Source: G963666935 sp963666935 (GTDB taxonomy: Bacteria; Bacillota; Clostridia; Christensenellales; CAG-138). Taken from it: a stretch of 64,000 nucleotides of DNA. The position numbers and the translations under genes were made by a program. Below are positions 38,070 to 47,690 of this stretch, in pieces. Positions within the stretch are counted from its first letter, which is position 1. The number at the start of each line of letters is the position of its first letter. Under the pieces are notes generated by a model, which had not been told where the DNA came from, made no database searches, and saw nothing but the letters and a program-made list of their open reading frames with translations. Where the stretch lies: assembly GCA_963666935.1 (NCBI GenBank), contig OY762936.1, positions 2,170,001 through 2,234,000 of the forward strand, given 5' to 3'.

Positions 38070-39404
38070 TTATTTTCCTGATATCGATAACCGTTCTATC
38101 AGCAGCGACGGGCTGCCAAAGCAGCTGCCTGCAGGCATGGAAAAACGGGTGTCGGACCCCACGCCAATCACGCTCTTGAGCAATTCTAAAAAGTTGCCGC
38201 CCACCGTGATCTGATCCACCGGCCGCACCGGTTTCCCTCCTTGATACATCTGGCCGCGGCATAGCAGCGAAAACTCTCCGCTCACGGGGTTTACCCCTGC
38301 GTGCATCCCCGCCAGATCCGTGATGACGATTCCGTCGCCCAACTCGGCACAGAGCGCCCCAAAGTCCTTTTGCCCTTCGCAGATGTAAAAATTGGTGGGT
38401 CGTATGCCCACCGGCATGCCGGCGCCGTTTCTCCCCCCATTGGATGTGGATGTCGCCCCAGCCTTTTTGGCGGTTTTGAGGTTGTGGAGCAAAGTCGCAA
38501 GCGTCCCACCCTCCACCACTTTTTTTCGGATGGACGGCGTCCCCTCGTCGTCGAAAGCCGCAGGGTTGATGGGGTGGAATGGGTTATCCTCAATGCTGAT
38601 GCAGGGTGCAGCAATGGCTTCCCCTTCCCGGCCGCGGAGCAAAGAAAGCCCTTTTTGCGCGGCATCTGCGGAAAATATGCCGGAAAACGCAGCTAAGAGG
38701 CTGGCGGCCACGTCGTTGCGCAGCAGCACCCGGTATTGCCCCGCAGGCGCTGGGGTCGCCCCGAATTTAGCTGCGGCTTCCTGTACCGCCTCTTGGGCGC
38801 AGCCTGTAAGATCCTGCGCGTCTTTGTCCGCCCGAAACGCAAATCCGTCTTTGACCTCGCCGCCTTCCGCCAGAATGGAAGTCACGTAGCACAGAGAAAG
38901 CCCCTGTTCCTTCTGGGCGAAAAGCCCTAAAGTATTATAAATTTCAAATATTCCCCGTGCGTGCATCACCATGCAAGATTCCACCCGCTGTACCCGCGGG
39001 TCAAGGGCAAGTGTCCGGCGCTCCAGCTCCCGGCATAGCTCGATTTTTTCCTCCGTGCCAAGGTTCTTTAGCGCATCTTCTTTATTTTGCACCGCTTCAT
39101 AGGTCTGCCGCCCCTGCATGGGGTGCTCGTCCTCGCTTTGCACAGATTCCGCGTTGTCTATGGCGGCCTGCACCAGCGACTCTGCATCCTCCGGAAGCTC
39201 CGTGTAGGCATAGCCGTTTTTACCGTTCAACTGCACCCGCAGGCCAAGGGCGAATTTCTCGCTGACGCTGTAAGTGTCAATTTCCCCCTTCAGCACGCCT
39301 ATGCTGAATTTCTCTCCCCTTTCCACGCATACTTCCGCCGCGCTGCAGCCCTGCTCCAACGCAGCCTCCATGAGCCGCTCTCTGTACTCTTTCAACTGCT
39401 TCAA
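38070..39404 (-). CDS. tldE: TldE/PmbA-type metalloprotease subunit
   Basis: 444 residues. N-terminal VERGEKFSIGVLKGEIDTYSVSEKFALGLRV, and the C-terminal GGRNGAGMPVGIRPTNFYI...ITDLAGMHAGVNPVSGEFSL region typical of the TldE half. It lacks the HExxxH of TldD, as expected. TldD/TldE form a heterodimeric protease that trims small peptides, for example in modified-peptide (TOMM) maturation. Its start overlaps the tldD stop by 4 bp. Confidence 0.94.
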   Translation of the reverse strand: MKQLKEYRERLMEAALEQGCSAAEVCVERGEKFSIGVLKGEIDTYSVSEKFALGLRVQLNGKNGYAYTELPEDAESLVQAAIDNAESVQSEDEHPMQGRQTYEAVQNKEDALKNLGTEEKIELCRELERRTLALDPRVQRVESCMVMHARGIFEIYNTLGLFAQKEQGLSLCYVTSILAEGGEVKDGFAFRADKDAQDLTGCAQEAVQEAAAKFGATPAPAGQYRVLLRNDVAASLLAAFSGIFSADAAQKGLSLLRGREGEAIAAPCISIEDNPFHPINPAAFDDEGTPSIRKKVVEGGTLATLLHNLKTAKKAGATSTSNGGRNGAGMPVGIRPTNFYICEGQKDFGALCAELGDGIVITDLAGMHAGVNPVSGEFSLLCRGQMYQGGKPVRPVDQITVGGNFLELLKSVIGVGSDTRFSMPAGSCFGSPSLLIERLSISGK

Positions 39405-40786
39405 AGTTTTTCTCCTTTACCGCCTACAGTGATTCCGCTCACACGAATCCGCGGCTGTCCCACGTTGGTGGGAATGGCGCCCGATTTGGAGCCGCACATC
39501 CCGTGCCCCATCCACATATGTCTTCCCATTCGGTCGATTTTTAAAAGCACATCCGCGCCCCGGCCAATGAGGGCCGCGCCCCGTACCGGGGAATGGATTT
39601 TGCCATCCTTCACCCAATAGCCCTCCAGCACCGAAAAGTTGAACTCGCCCGTAAGGGGGTTCACCGAGCCGCCGCCCATGCGCGCGGCGTAAAGTCCCTC
39701 GCCCATAGTGCGGATCATCTCCTCCTCGTCGTCCGTACCCGGCGCGAAGAATGTATTGGTCATCCGAGAGGTAGGCGCGAATTCATAGCCCTGCCGCCGG
39801 GCGCTGCCGGTCACAGGGTGGTTCATGATACGCGCGCCCAGCCTGTCCACAAGGTAGCTGCGAAGAATTCCCCGTTCAATGAGCACGTTGCGTTGAGCCG
39901 GGGTTCCTTCGTCGTCCACGTGGATGCTGCCCCACTCTCCTTCCAAGGTTCCATCGTCGATGGCAGTAACGATGTCGCTGGCGATCTTTTTGCCCAGCAT
40001 GCCGCAAAACTCCGAATTACCCTTTGCCACGGCCGTGGCCTCCAGCGAATGGACGCAGGCCTCATGCAAAATCACGCCACCGAACCCGCCGTCGATGACA
40101 ACGGGAAAATGCCCCGCCGGACACTGGGGCGCATGGAGCATGGTCACTGCGGTCTTTGCCGCCTGCAACCCCGCCGCCGCCGGGTCGATGCGCTGGTAGG
40201 CCTCGAATCCCATTCCCAAAGCCGGCCGCTCTCCGCCGGTCTGATATTCCTTCCCGTCAGATGCCACGGCGTCGAAGGAAAGTCGGGTTCGGGGCCGCCG
40301 GTCTTCCGCCCATACCCCTTCCGAATTACAGATCATCACCCGCTGGTCAATGTCCCCATAACCGGCGCTGACTTTTGTAACCTCGTTGGAATACGCCCGG
40401 GCCGCGTCCGTCCCCACTTTGAGCAGCTCGATGCGCCGGGCGTTTTCCACCTGAGAGAAGGGAATTTTGTCCCGTACCTTCATGTCCCTGAAATCAAAAA
40501 AGGGCCTCGGTTCTCCAGCCTCTCCCCGCAGGATGGCCGCGGCGGCCCGGGCCGTCGCAAGCAGCGACGCCTCGTCCGTGTCCACCGTGTACGCATAAGC
40601 GCTCTTTTCGCCCATGAGCACCCGCACGCCCGCGCCATGTCTGCGTTGGTAAGCAGCGTTTTCCACAACGCCCTCCAGCATGGAGATGCTGTGGCTCTCC
40701 GTATCCTCCAAATAAATTTCCGAGAAATCTCCGCCCGTCTTGAGGGCCTCGGCAAGCACCTTCTCAGCGCTTGTTTTCGTGATCAT
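39401..40786 (-). CDS. tldD: TldD-type zinc metalloprotease
   Basis: 461 residues. Metal-binding HEACVHSLEA (HExxxH, with Val where Gly is usual), VIDGGFGGVILHE, DDEGTPAQRNVLIERGIL and GGGSVNPLTGEFNFSVLEGYWVKDG. The partner of tldE. No precursor peptide or cyclodehydratase gene is nearby, so a general housekeeping role is as likely as antibiotic peptide processing. The upstream rarA gene ends 3 bp inside its start. Confidence 0.95.
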   Translation of the reverse strand: MITKTSAEKVLAEALKTGGDFSEIYLEDTESHSISMLEGVVENAAYQRRHGAGVRVLMGEKSAYAYTVDTDEASLLATARAAAAILRGEAGEPRPFFDFRDMKVRDKIPFSQVENARRIELLKVGTDAARAYSNEVTKVSAGYGDIDQRVMICNSEGVWAEDRRPRTRLSFDAVASDGKEYQTGGERPALGMGFEAYQRIDPAAAGLQAAKTAVTMLHAPQCPAGHFPVVIDGGFGGVILHEACVHSLEATAVAKGNSEFCGMLGKKIASDIVTAIDDGTLEGEWGSIHVDDEGTPAQRNVLIERGILRSYLVDRLGARIMNHPVTGSARRQGYEFAPTSRMTNTFFAPGTDDEEEMIRTMGEGLYAARMGGGSVNPLTGEFNFSVLEGYWVKDGKIHSPVRGAALIGRGADVLLKIDRMGRHMWMGHGMCGSKSGAIPTNVGQPRIRVSGITVGGKGEKL

Positions 40787-42093
40787 TCTTTTTCCTCCAA
40801 CTTTCCCGCATGGATATGATTCTGCCGTATTTTCCCTTCGCTGCCAAGCTCGCCGGGCTCGTAATACCGCCTGCCCTTCACCGCCGGCGGCATGTATTCC
40901 TGTTCTACCACATGGCCGGGATAGTCATGGGGATATTTGTACCCCTTCCCGTGCCCCAGCTTGTCCGCTCCCTTGAAGCTGGTGTCCCGCAAATGAATGG
41001 GCACCGATTCCTCAAATGTGCTGGCCGCGTCGGCAAACGCCGTGCTCACCGCCTTGACCACAGAATTAGACTTGGGACTTTCGCAGAGGAACAATATGGC
41101 CTGTGCAATGGACAGCCGCGCCTCCGGCATACCGATGAACTCCAGCGCGCTGCCCGCCGCCACCGCCTGCACCATAGCCTGCGGGTTGGCCAGGCCGATG
41201 TCCTCGGAAGCGTGGGCGATGAGCCGCCGCACGATGATCCGGGGATCCACGCCCGCGTAAATCAGCCGGGCAAACCATGCGATGGCCGCGTCACTGTCCC
41301 CACCCCGCAAACTCTTGCAAAAGGCCGAAAGCATATCGTAATACTGCTGCTCATCGCACCGAAGCACCTTTTGCTGTACGCTCTGGGCCGCGGTTTCCAA
41401 ATCAATATGAATCACCCCATCCGTGGGTCTTGTGGTGAGAATGGCCAGCTCCACGGCGTTGAGGGCGCACCGGGCGTCCCCGTTGGCCACCCGGGCAATG
41501 TGCTCCAAAGCGTCGCCGTCGATTTCGGCATGATAGTCGCCCATTCCCCGTTCCACGTCCTGCATGGCCATCAAGACGGTCTGTTTCACTTCTTCCCCCG
41601 TCAGCGGGTAAAACTGGAATACCCGGCATCGGGATACGATGGCCCCGGTCATAGATACCATGGGGTTTTCCGTGGTGGAGCCGATGAATTTCACGATTCC
41701 CTTTTCCAGCGCCGGAAGGATGCTGTCGCTTTGCGCTTTGCTCCATCGGTGGCATTCGTCCAGCAGCAGATAGGTCTCCCGGCCGTAGTGCTTGAGCTCA
41801 TCTTCCGCTTGTGCAATCACCTCGCGCACTTCCTTTACGCCCGAGGTGACGGCATTGAGCTTCACGAAGCGGGAGCCCGTGGTGTTAGCGATGATGCAGG
41901 CCAGCGTGGTCTTCCCGCAGCCCGGAGGCCCAAAGAATATGCTGGATTGCAATGCATCCGCCTCAATGGCTCTTCGAAGCAGCTTACCCTTGCCCACGAT
42001 ATGGCTCTGGCCGATAAATTCGTCCAGCGTGTGTGGCCGCACCCGATCTGCCAGTGGCGCGCGCTTTTGTGCATTTTCACTGAAGAGATCCAT
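40783..42093 (-). CDS. rarA: RarA/MgsA replication-associated AAA+ ATPase
   Basis: 436 residues. ADRVRPHTLDEFIGQSHIVGKGK opens the family; Walker A FFGPPGCGKTTLA, Walker B LLLDECHRW (family DEIHRF), sensor 1 IGSTTENP, then the helical lid and tetramerisation domain (HASEDIGLANPQAM, AVSTAFADAAS, HLRDTSFKGADKLGHGKGYKYPHDYPGH). It acts at stalled forks with SSB. The ATG at 42093 (MDLFSENAQ) follows GGGAGCAAGGG; longer starts at 42114 and 42147 are less likely. Confidence 0.95.
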   Translation of the reverse strand: MDLFSENAQKRAPLADRVRPHTLDEFIGQSHIVGKGKLLRRAIEADALQSSIFFGPPGCGKTTLACIIANTTGSRFVKLNAVTSGVKEVREVIAQAEDELKHYGRETYLLLDECHRWSKAQSDSILPALEKGIVKFIGSTTENPMVSMTGAIVSRCRVFQFYPLTGEEVKQTVLMAMQDVERGMGDYHAEIDGDALEHIARVANGDARCALNAVELAILTTRPTDGVIHIDLETAAQSVQQKVLRCDEQQYYDMLSAFCKSLRGGDSDAAIAWFARLIYAGVDPRIIVRRLIAHASEDIGLANPQAMVQAVAAGSALEFIGMPEARLSIAQAILFLCESPKSNSVVKAVSTAFADAASTFEESVPIHLRDTSFKGADKLGHGKGYKYPHDYPGHVVEQEYMPPAVKGRRYYEPGELGSEGKIRQNHIHAGKLEEKE

Positions 42094-42151
42094 ACCCTTG
42101 CTCCCTGTGCGCATAATGATAAGCTGATTATAGCACATGGGGTACAAAGCG

Positions 42152-42910
42152 TCATGCCTTATGTTCCGCGATCCGCTCGCCGTCCTTGAGCCGGTACATA
42201 GCCAGTAGGGCGTGGAAGCGCTCCTGCTGCGCGCAAAGCTCCGCCTCCTGCTTTTTTACCCGTTCCCGCAGCTGGGTGCAGGTACGCTTGAGTTCCTCCG
42301 TATTGGATTCCGCAGCGTTCTGGGCCAGTACGCATAGGCTGTTAAGCACAGCCTCCGCGTCTACGCCCCGCACGCGGCTGAGCTTCTGCGCCGCCCTGTA
42401 AGCGGTTTCCCGAAGCCCTTCCTCTTTTCTGGGCCGCCCTACGTGGATTTTGCCCTGCTGTGCGTATGGGTCGTAGTGCACACCCTCGCACGCAAGCTCT
42501 TCCATCACTTCCTGAACCAGCTGGGGCTTACTTTTAATGAGCGCCCGATACTTGTTCTGGTAGCGGAGCATAGCCTTGTTGTCGCCGTCTCCCATGCTCA
42601 AAGTGCAGGCGCGCACGGAAATGCCATTGGCCTGCGCACTCAATACCGTGCGCAGCAGCGCGCGGATTTCCTCGTCGGAAAAGGGCACAAACGCCCCCGC
42701 GTGCAGCGCCGTGGACTGCAGGTTTTCCGCCTTGATCCGTGCGTAGTAATAGTTCCGCACGCTGTTGGGCTTTCTCCCGGTCTTCCTCGCTACGGACTCG
42801 AAAACGCTTTTAAGCGCTTCCCCGCTTTTCTTCGTCTTTTCTATTTCGTCAAAGAGCAGCGTTTCCTCTTCGCTGCGCCATCCGGCGCGGCCATAAATTT
42901 TGTGGTGCAT
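42152..42910 (-). CDS. SANT/Myb-like DNA-binding protein with C-terminal coiled coil (RsfA-like architecture)
   Basis: 252 residues. Residues 1-65 have the tryptophan/acidic/helix pattern of a SANT/Myb-like domain (RAGWRSEEETLLFDEIEKTKKSGEAL...VARKTGRKPNSVRNYYYARIKAE), the layout of RsfA-type sporulation regulators. The middle is helical (VLSAQANGISVRACTLSMGDGDNKAMLRYQNKYRALIKSKP), and the last about 60 residues form a coiled coil. First gene of the rarA-tldD-tldE run. Likely a regulator; targets unknown. Confidence 0.75.
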   Translation of the reverse strand: MHHKIYGRAGWRSEEETLLFDEIEKTKKSGEALKSVFESVARKTGRKPNSVRNYYYARIKAENLQSTALHAGAFVPFSDEEIRALLRTVLSAQANGISVRACTLSMGDGDNKAMLRYQNKYRALIKSKPQLVQEVMEELACEGVHYDPYAQQGKIHVGRPRKEEGLRETAYRAAQKLSRVRGVDAEAVLNSLCVLAQNAAESNTEELKRTCTQLRERVKKQEAELCAQQERFHALLAMYRLKDGERIAEHKA

Positions 42911-42975
42911 TCTTCATCCCCCTTATTCTTGGAATACTGCTATTATTTCCCAGTGTTTTTATGTGTATACGCCAA

Positions 42976-43013
42976 AACAAAAAACCAAAGCACACTTTGC
43001 GAATGCTTTGGTT
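42976..43013 (-). terminator. Terminator on the minus strand downstream of asnS
   Basis: AACCAAAGC and GCTTTGGTT form a 9-bp stem around about 13 nt, followed by TTTTGTTTT. It is the first good terminator reached by asnS transcription. Confidence 0.65.
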
Positions 43014-43216
43014 ACAGAATGCTTTGGTTACAGGACTATTTATATGCGTTTTGGGGCTGTAATAGTATTGTTAAGGTAAAGGGAGTTAAACCTATGCGGT
43101 TCAGAATACCACAAGCACGCCATTGCAGTGTTACTGGCACTTGCCATGAAACCGCCACACTTTCCTGCCGGCGTCTCGTGCTGACATGCTTGCGTGTTCT
43201 AAGCTTTTTAACCTCA

Positions 43217-43312
43217 AAGCTGCTGTTTTTGATGCAGTTCGAGGAAAAGAAAAAAACTATAGCGGGGCTATGGCCACTACAATGACAAAGAAATGTGTGA
43301 AAACAGCAGCTT
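43217..43312. repeat. 13-bp inverted repeat bounding 96 bp
   Basis: AAGCTGCTGTTTT (43217-43229) and AAAACAGCAGCTT (43300-43312) are perfect inverted copies. A miniature element relic or an asnS 3' structure are both possible. Confidence 0.35.
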
Positions 43313-43331
43313 GGGGCACATGGGTTTATTC

Positions 43332-44711
<1,380 letters not shown>

Positions 44712-44745
44712 AACATGCCTCCGAATTCTTCCATAAGTATGGCTA

Positions 44746-44775
44746 ATTATACCCCCCCGCGTTCATGTTTTGCAA
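44746..44775 (-). promoter_or_regulatory. asnS promoter
   Basis: Minus strand TTGCAA (44770-44775), 18-bp spacer containing a seven-G run, TATAAT (44746-44751). The same TTGCAA could serve as a -35 for the divergent gene. Confidence 0.5.
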
Positions 44776-44836
44776 GAACGCCTCATAATATTAACATACC
44801 CGAACATAAGCATGACCAAAGAATGGAGGTTCGCAA

Positions 44837-45853
44837 ATGTACCATTCTCCCGTACCCCTGATTATCATCCATTCGGACGTGCACTCCATGATCGAAGTCA
44901 ACGGCCAGCTGCTGGGTGAATGCTTTCCCGGCTCTCAGGTCGTGATTCCCGCCGGAGACACAGGCGATTACTATATCTCCGCCCAGCCCCTTTCGGATGA
45001 GCCCCGGTGGTCTGTGACCCGAAAGCTCAGCTTTGAGGATGGCGTACTGTCGGGCTCTCTGGCCGACGATGTGCGGCTGTGCGCCTGGCCCGGGGGCGTA
45101 TATGAACTATTCTTAGAAACAGGGCATATGGCCTTTTTTCGCTCCATGGAGATTCCCCATACCATCGACACCCTGAGCTTTTCCATCGGCAAGCAGCGGC
45201 GCACCCTGACCCTTTATTCCGAAAACGGTCTGCGCTTGCTGGTAGAGGACGGAGGGCATACCCGCACCGGCATCTCCCTTGGGCATGGCGCCGGAGGCAG
45301 TCTGGCCCTCTATGCGGCCGGGGGCACCCAGTTCGCAGCCATCCGCACCGTATCCTCCGCCGGGCAGAAGCTGCTGATACTGGACTCTGCGCTTCAGTCT
45401 GCGCTGGAAATTAATGCGGAAGAAATCCTGCTGGAAGAGGACTGCATCTGCGCGGTCACCTCTCTGGGCACCCTTATGGGCCATCAGCAGCGCGTCCGCT
45501 ATGTCTTTGAAAACGACGTCTTTTCCTCCGGCGCCACGGAAACCGGTTTCTTCACCCGGAGCTACACCTTCCCGAAAGACAATCGGGAGCTGACCACGGC
45601 CTTTTGCGAGGCGGTGCGGGAAGGGTTTGAGGATGAGGCCTTCTCCTACCTGACGGAAGAGCTGCACCGCACCATGAATTTTGCCGATCTAAGAGATTTC
45701 CTGGGAAATTTTAGCTGCTGCCGCCCGCCCCTGTCAGATCAAAGCGGCGCGCTGCTGGGCCTCATCGCCTGTGAAAGCGACCGGATCAGCAGCGCGCGGC
45801 TGTATGAATTCAGTTTTGAAAACGGACGTATCTCTGATATCTCGGAAGTCTGA
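44837..45853 (+). CDS. Hypothetical beta-rich protein
   Basis: 338 residues, no signal peptide or membrane helix, no family recognised. The first 230 residues alternate short beta strands and turns (SMIEVNGQLLGECFPGSQVVIPAGDTGDYYISAQPL opens it); the last third is helical (AFCEAVREGFEDEAFSYLTEELHRTMNFADLRDFLGNF) and ends in a strand pair. GAATGGAGGTTCGCAA precedes the ATG. Isolated single gene between asnS and a hairpin-rich region; likely lineage specific. Confidence 0.75.
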   Translation: MYHSPVPLIIIHSDVHSMIEVNGQLLGECFPGSQVVIPAGDTGDYYISAQPLSDEPRWSVTRKLSFEDGVLSGSLADDVRLCAWPGGVYELFLETGHMAFFRSMEIPHTIDTLSFSIGKQRRTLTLYSENGLRLLVEDGGHTRTGISLGHGAGGSLALYAAGGTQFAAIRTVSSAGQKLLILDSALQSALEINAEEILLEEDCICAVTSLGTLMGHQQRVRYVFENDVFSSGATETGFFTRSYTFPKDNRELTTAFCEAVREGFEDEAFSYLTEELHRTMNFADLRDFLGNFSCCRPPLSDQSGALLGLIACESDRISSARLYEFSFENGRISDISEV

Positions 45854-45878
45854 TACGGCCTCCGGCGGCCATAACTGC

Positions 45879-45999
45879 GGGGCTCCGCCCCACACCCCGC
45901 AAGGGGCATAATGCCCCTTGATCCTTTATGGGAATGCCCGAATTCTGGCATTCCAAATAAAAAATTTTCATCATCAGAAATGCCCCAATTGGGGCATTT
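45879..45999. repeat. Cluster of four consecutive palindromic hairpins
   Basis: GGGGC-TCC-GCCCC (45879-45891), AAGGGGCAT-A-ATGCCCCTT (45901-45919), GGAATGCC-N8-GGCATTCC (45931-45954) and the 22-nt palindrome AAATGCCCCAA/TTGGGGCATTT (45978-45999). Three share the ATGCC/GGCAT core, suggesting a repeated unit. They lie between convergent genes and may act as a bidirectional terminator; T-runs are near 46020-46040. Confidence 0.6.
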
Positions 46000-46080
46000 A
46001 AAATTGAGTATTTATTAGAGTTTTTTGCCCCGCTTTTTTGGATAAAAAAGCAGGCTGCCGAAGGCAGTTATTCATTGCCC

Positions 46081-46740
46081 CTACAGCAGCGTCTGCCCGT
46101 TGACCACGATGCGGAAGCGCAGCTTCAACTTCTCCGCCGCCTTGCGGCAAAGTACCATCCGCTCGATGAATATCTCAAAATAGTCCATCACTGAGCAAAA
46201 CTCCGTGTCAATTGTGAGCTTCAGCGCAATTTCCGTCCGCGCTTCGTTGATCTCCACTTTGCTTTCCCTCACGGACCAATTCACCTTGTCGTGGATGTCG
46301 AAATCCACGGATTCTTTTCTGCGCACCCGGGTGTAGCGCACATCCGTCTTATCTCCCAAAATCAGCGCGGCAGCGATATCCGTCACAGGGTCGGCGGTGT
46401 GCTCGTCGTGGTTGCCGATGGCGGCCACCACTTCCGCAATGTCCTCGGGGGATGCGCCCATGTGGTCCAGAATGCGGAAGGCCATCATGGCCCCGCTCTG
46501 GGCATGGTCGATGCGGTTTATCACGTTGCCGATGTCGTGCATGTATCCGGCAATTTCCGCCAGCTCCGCCTCCCTGGGGCTCTTTCCCAGCGTCTCAAGA
46601 ATGCGTCGGGCCTCCACCGCCACCCGGTTCATGTGGGTAAAGCTGTGCTCCGTATAGCCAAGCTGTGCCAAAACTTCGTCCGCCTTTTCAATGTAAGCGC
46701 GGACTGCCGCGTTGTCTCTCACCTGTTTCATCGTAATCAT
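46081..46740 (-). CDS. HD-domain phosphohydrolase
   Basis: 219 residues. HD signature: HSFTHMNRVA, IAGYMHDIGNVINRIDHAQSG (HD pair), IGNHDEH, ALILGDKTDVRYTR. The tail (about 140-219) is a beta-rich extension (VNWSVRESKVEINEARTEIALKLTIDTEFCSVMDYFEIF). The substrate is probably a nucleotide or phosphate ester. The start overlaps the purine nucleoside phosphorylase stop by 4 bp, linking it to nucleoside salvage. A second ATG at 46731 is possible. Confidence 0.87.
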   Translation of the reverse strand: MITMKQVRDNAAVRAYIEKADEVLAQLGYTEHSFTHMNRVAVEARRILETLGKSPREAELAEIAGYMHDIGNVINRIDHAQSGAMMAFRILDHMGASPEDIAEVVAAIGNHDEHTADPVTDIAAALILGDKTDVRYTRVRRKESVDFDIHDKVNWSVRESKVEINEARTEIALKLTIDTEFCSVMDYFEIFIERMVLCRKAAEKLKLRFRIVVNGQTLL

Positions 46741-47564
46741 AGTTCCATCTTCTCCAAAAATGCAATCATGAGTTTTTCAAACCGATGGCTGGCCTTGTCC
46801 GCCGCCTCAATCACTTCTTCTCCAGAAAGAGGCTTATCCAGCACCCCTGCCGCCATATTGGTTACCAGTGACAATCCCAGTATCCGCATTCCTGCGTGAT
46901 TGGCCGCGATCACCTCGGGCACCGTGCTCATGCCCACCGCGTCGCCGCCCAAAGCCCGTATAGCTCGGATCTCTGCGGGGCTCTCATATTGGGGTCCCGT
47001 CATGTAGAAATAAACACCCTCCGCCACCGCTTCTCCCAACTCCGCCGCCATCTGTTTAAACAGTGCGCGGTATTTGGGGTCAAAGGCGTAGGACATATCC
47101 GGGAACCTCGTGCCGAATTCTTCCAGGTTGGGGCCCATGAGAGGGTTGTCCAGCGTAAACTTCATGTAGTCGCGAATGAGCATGATCTGCCCGCCCATCA
47201 GGTTCAGGTTCACGCCCCCCGCCGCGTTGGTCACAATCATGTTTTTCACGCCCAGCAGCCGCGCCACACGGATGGGATAGGCCACGTCCGCCATGGAATA
47301 CCCCTCGTAAACATGAAGCCGGCCCTGCATGGCAAGCACCCGCTTCCCTCCTAGCATTCCCGCCACAAATCGGCCTTTATGTCCAATCGCCGTGCTGGTT
47401 TTAAAGTTAGGTATGTCGCCATACTGTATATCGGCTGCGTCTGTGATTTTCTCCGCCAGTCCTCCCAGGCCGCTGCCCAGGATCATCAGCACCTCCGGCG
47501 CGAAGCCGCTGAGTCGCTCCCGTAGGTATTCGGCGCTCTGCCGATACTGTTCCATCGTATACAA
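46737..47564 (-). CDS. Purine nucleoside phosphorylase (trimeric, PNP-I type)
   Basis: About 275 residues. MILGSGLGGLAE phosphate loop, IGHKGRFVAGMLGGKRVLAMQGRLHVYEGY, VTNAAGGVN, and the purine-site Glu/Asn region MTGPQYESPAEIRAIRALGGDAVGMSTVPEVIAANHAGM. Cleaves inosine and guanosine with phosphate. GAGGTG lies 6 nt before a TTG at 47564, my preferred start; ATG at 47555 and 47600 are alternatives. It is divergent from ahcY, whose reaction releases adenosine, so purine salvage from SAH is a sensible pairing. Confidence 0.93.
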   Translation of the reverse strand: MYTMEQYRQSAEYLRERLSGFAPEVLMILGSGLGGLAEKITDAADIQYGDIPNFKTSTAIGHKGRFVAGMLGGKRVLAMQGRLHVYEGYSMADVAYPIRVARLLGVKNMIVTNAAGGVNLNLMGGQIMLIRDYMKFTLDNPLMGPNLEEFGTRFPDMSYAFDPKYRALFKQMAAELGEAVAEGVYFYMTGPQYESPAEIRAIRALGGDAVGMSTVPEVIAANHAGMRILGLSLVTNMAAGVLDKPLSGEEVIEAADKASHRFEKLMIAFLEKMEL

Positions 47565-47617
47565 TCTTATCACCTCTGTCTTTGTTTCTTTCATTATCAT
47601 ACAATAATTCTTACGTG

Positions 47618-47646
47618 TTGCATACGGGGCTTTTTCATGGCATAAT
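47618..47646 (+). promoter_or_regulatory. ahcY promoter
   Basis: TTGCAT (47618-47623), 17-bp spacer, CATAAT (47641-47646), 45 bp before the ATG. No SAH riboswitch fits in this short leader. Confidence 0.5.
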
Positions 47647-47690
47647 GCACTTGTCGTAAAATCTTCGTAAAATATTTAGGAGGAATTGCC

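Larger units (their letters stand above)
42911..43331. other. 420-bp intergenic region with asnS-side terminator and repeats
   Basis: It holds a minus-strand terminator, two perfect tandem copies of GAATGCTTTGGTTACA (43001-43016 and 43017-43032), and a 13-bp inverted repeat (43217-43229 and 43300-43312). A 63-codon plus-strand frame (43094-43285) has AAAGGGAG upstream but encodes no recognisable protein. I see no tRNA. Confidence 0.6.

Noticed and set aside
38070..40786. A modified-peptide (TOMM) cluster around tldD/tldE
   Set aside because: No precursor, cyclodehydratase or export gene is nearby; the pair sits among housekeeping genes.
43094..43285. A 63-codon plus-strand ORF with an AAAGGGAG upstream
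   Set aside because: The translation has no recognisable pattern and overlaps repeats; not enough to call a gene.
44712..44836. A T-box leader before asnS
   Set aside because: The leader is too short and lacks the T-box sequence and a terminator.
45879..45999. The palindrome cluster as a CRISPR array or attachment site
   Set aside because: The palindromes differ in sequence and spacing, and no integrase or cas genes are present.
47601..47690. A SAH riboswitch before ahcY
   Set aside because: Only about 45 nt separate the promoter from the start codon, and no matching conserved core is present.
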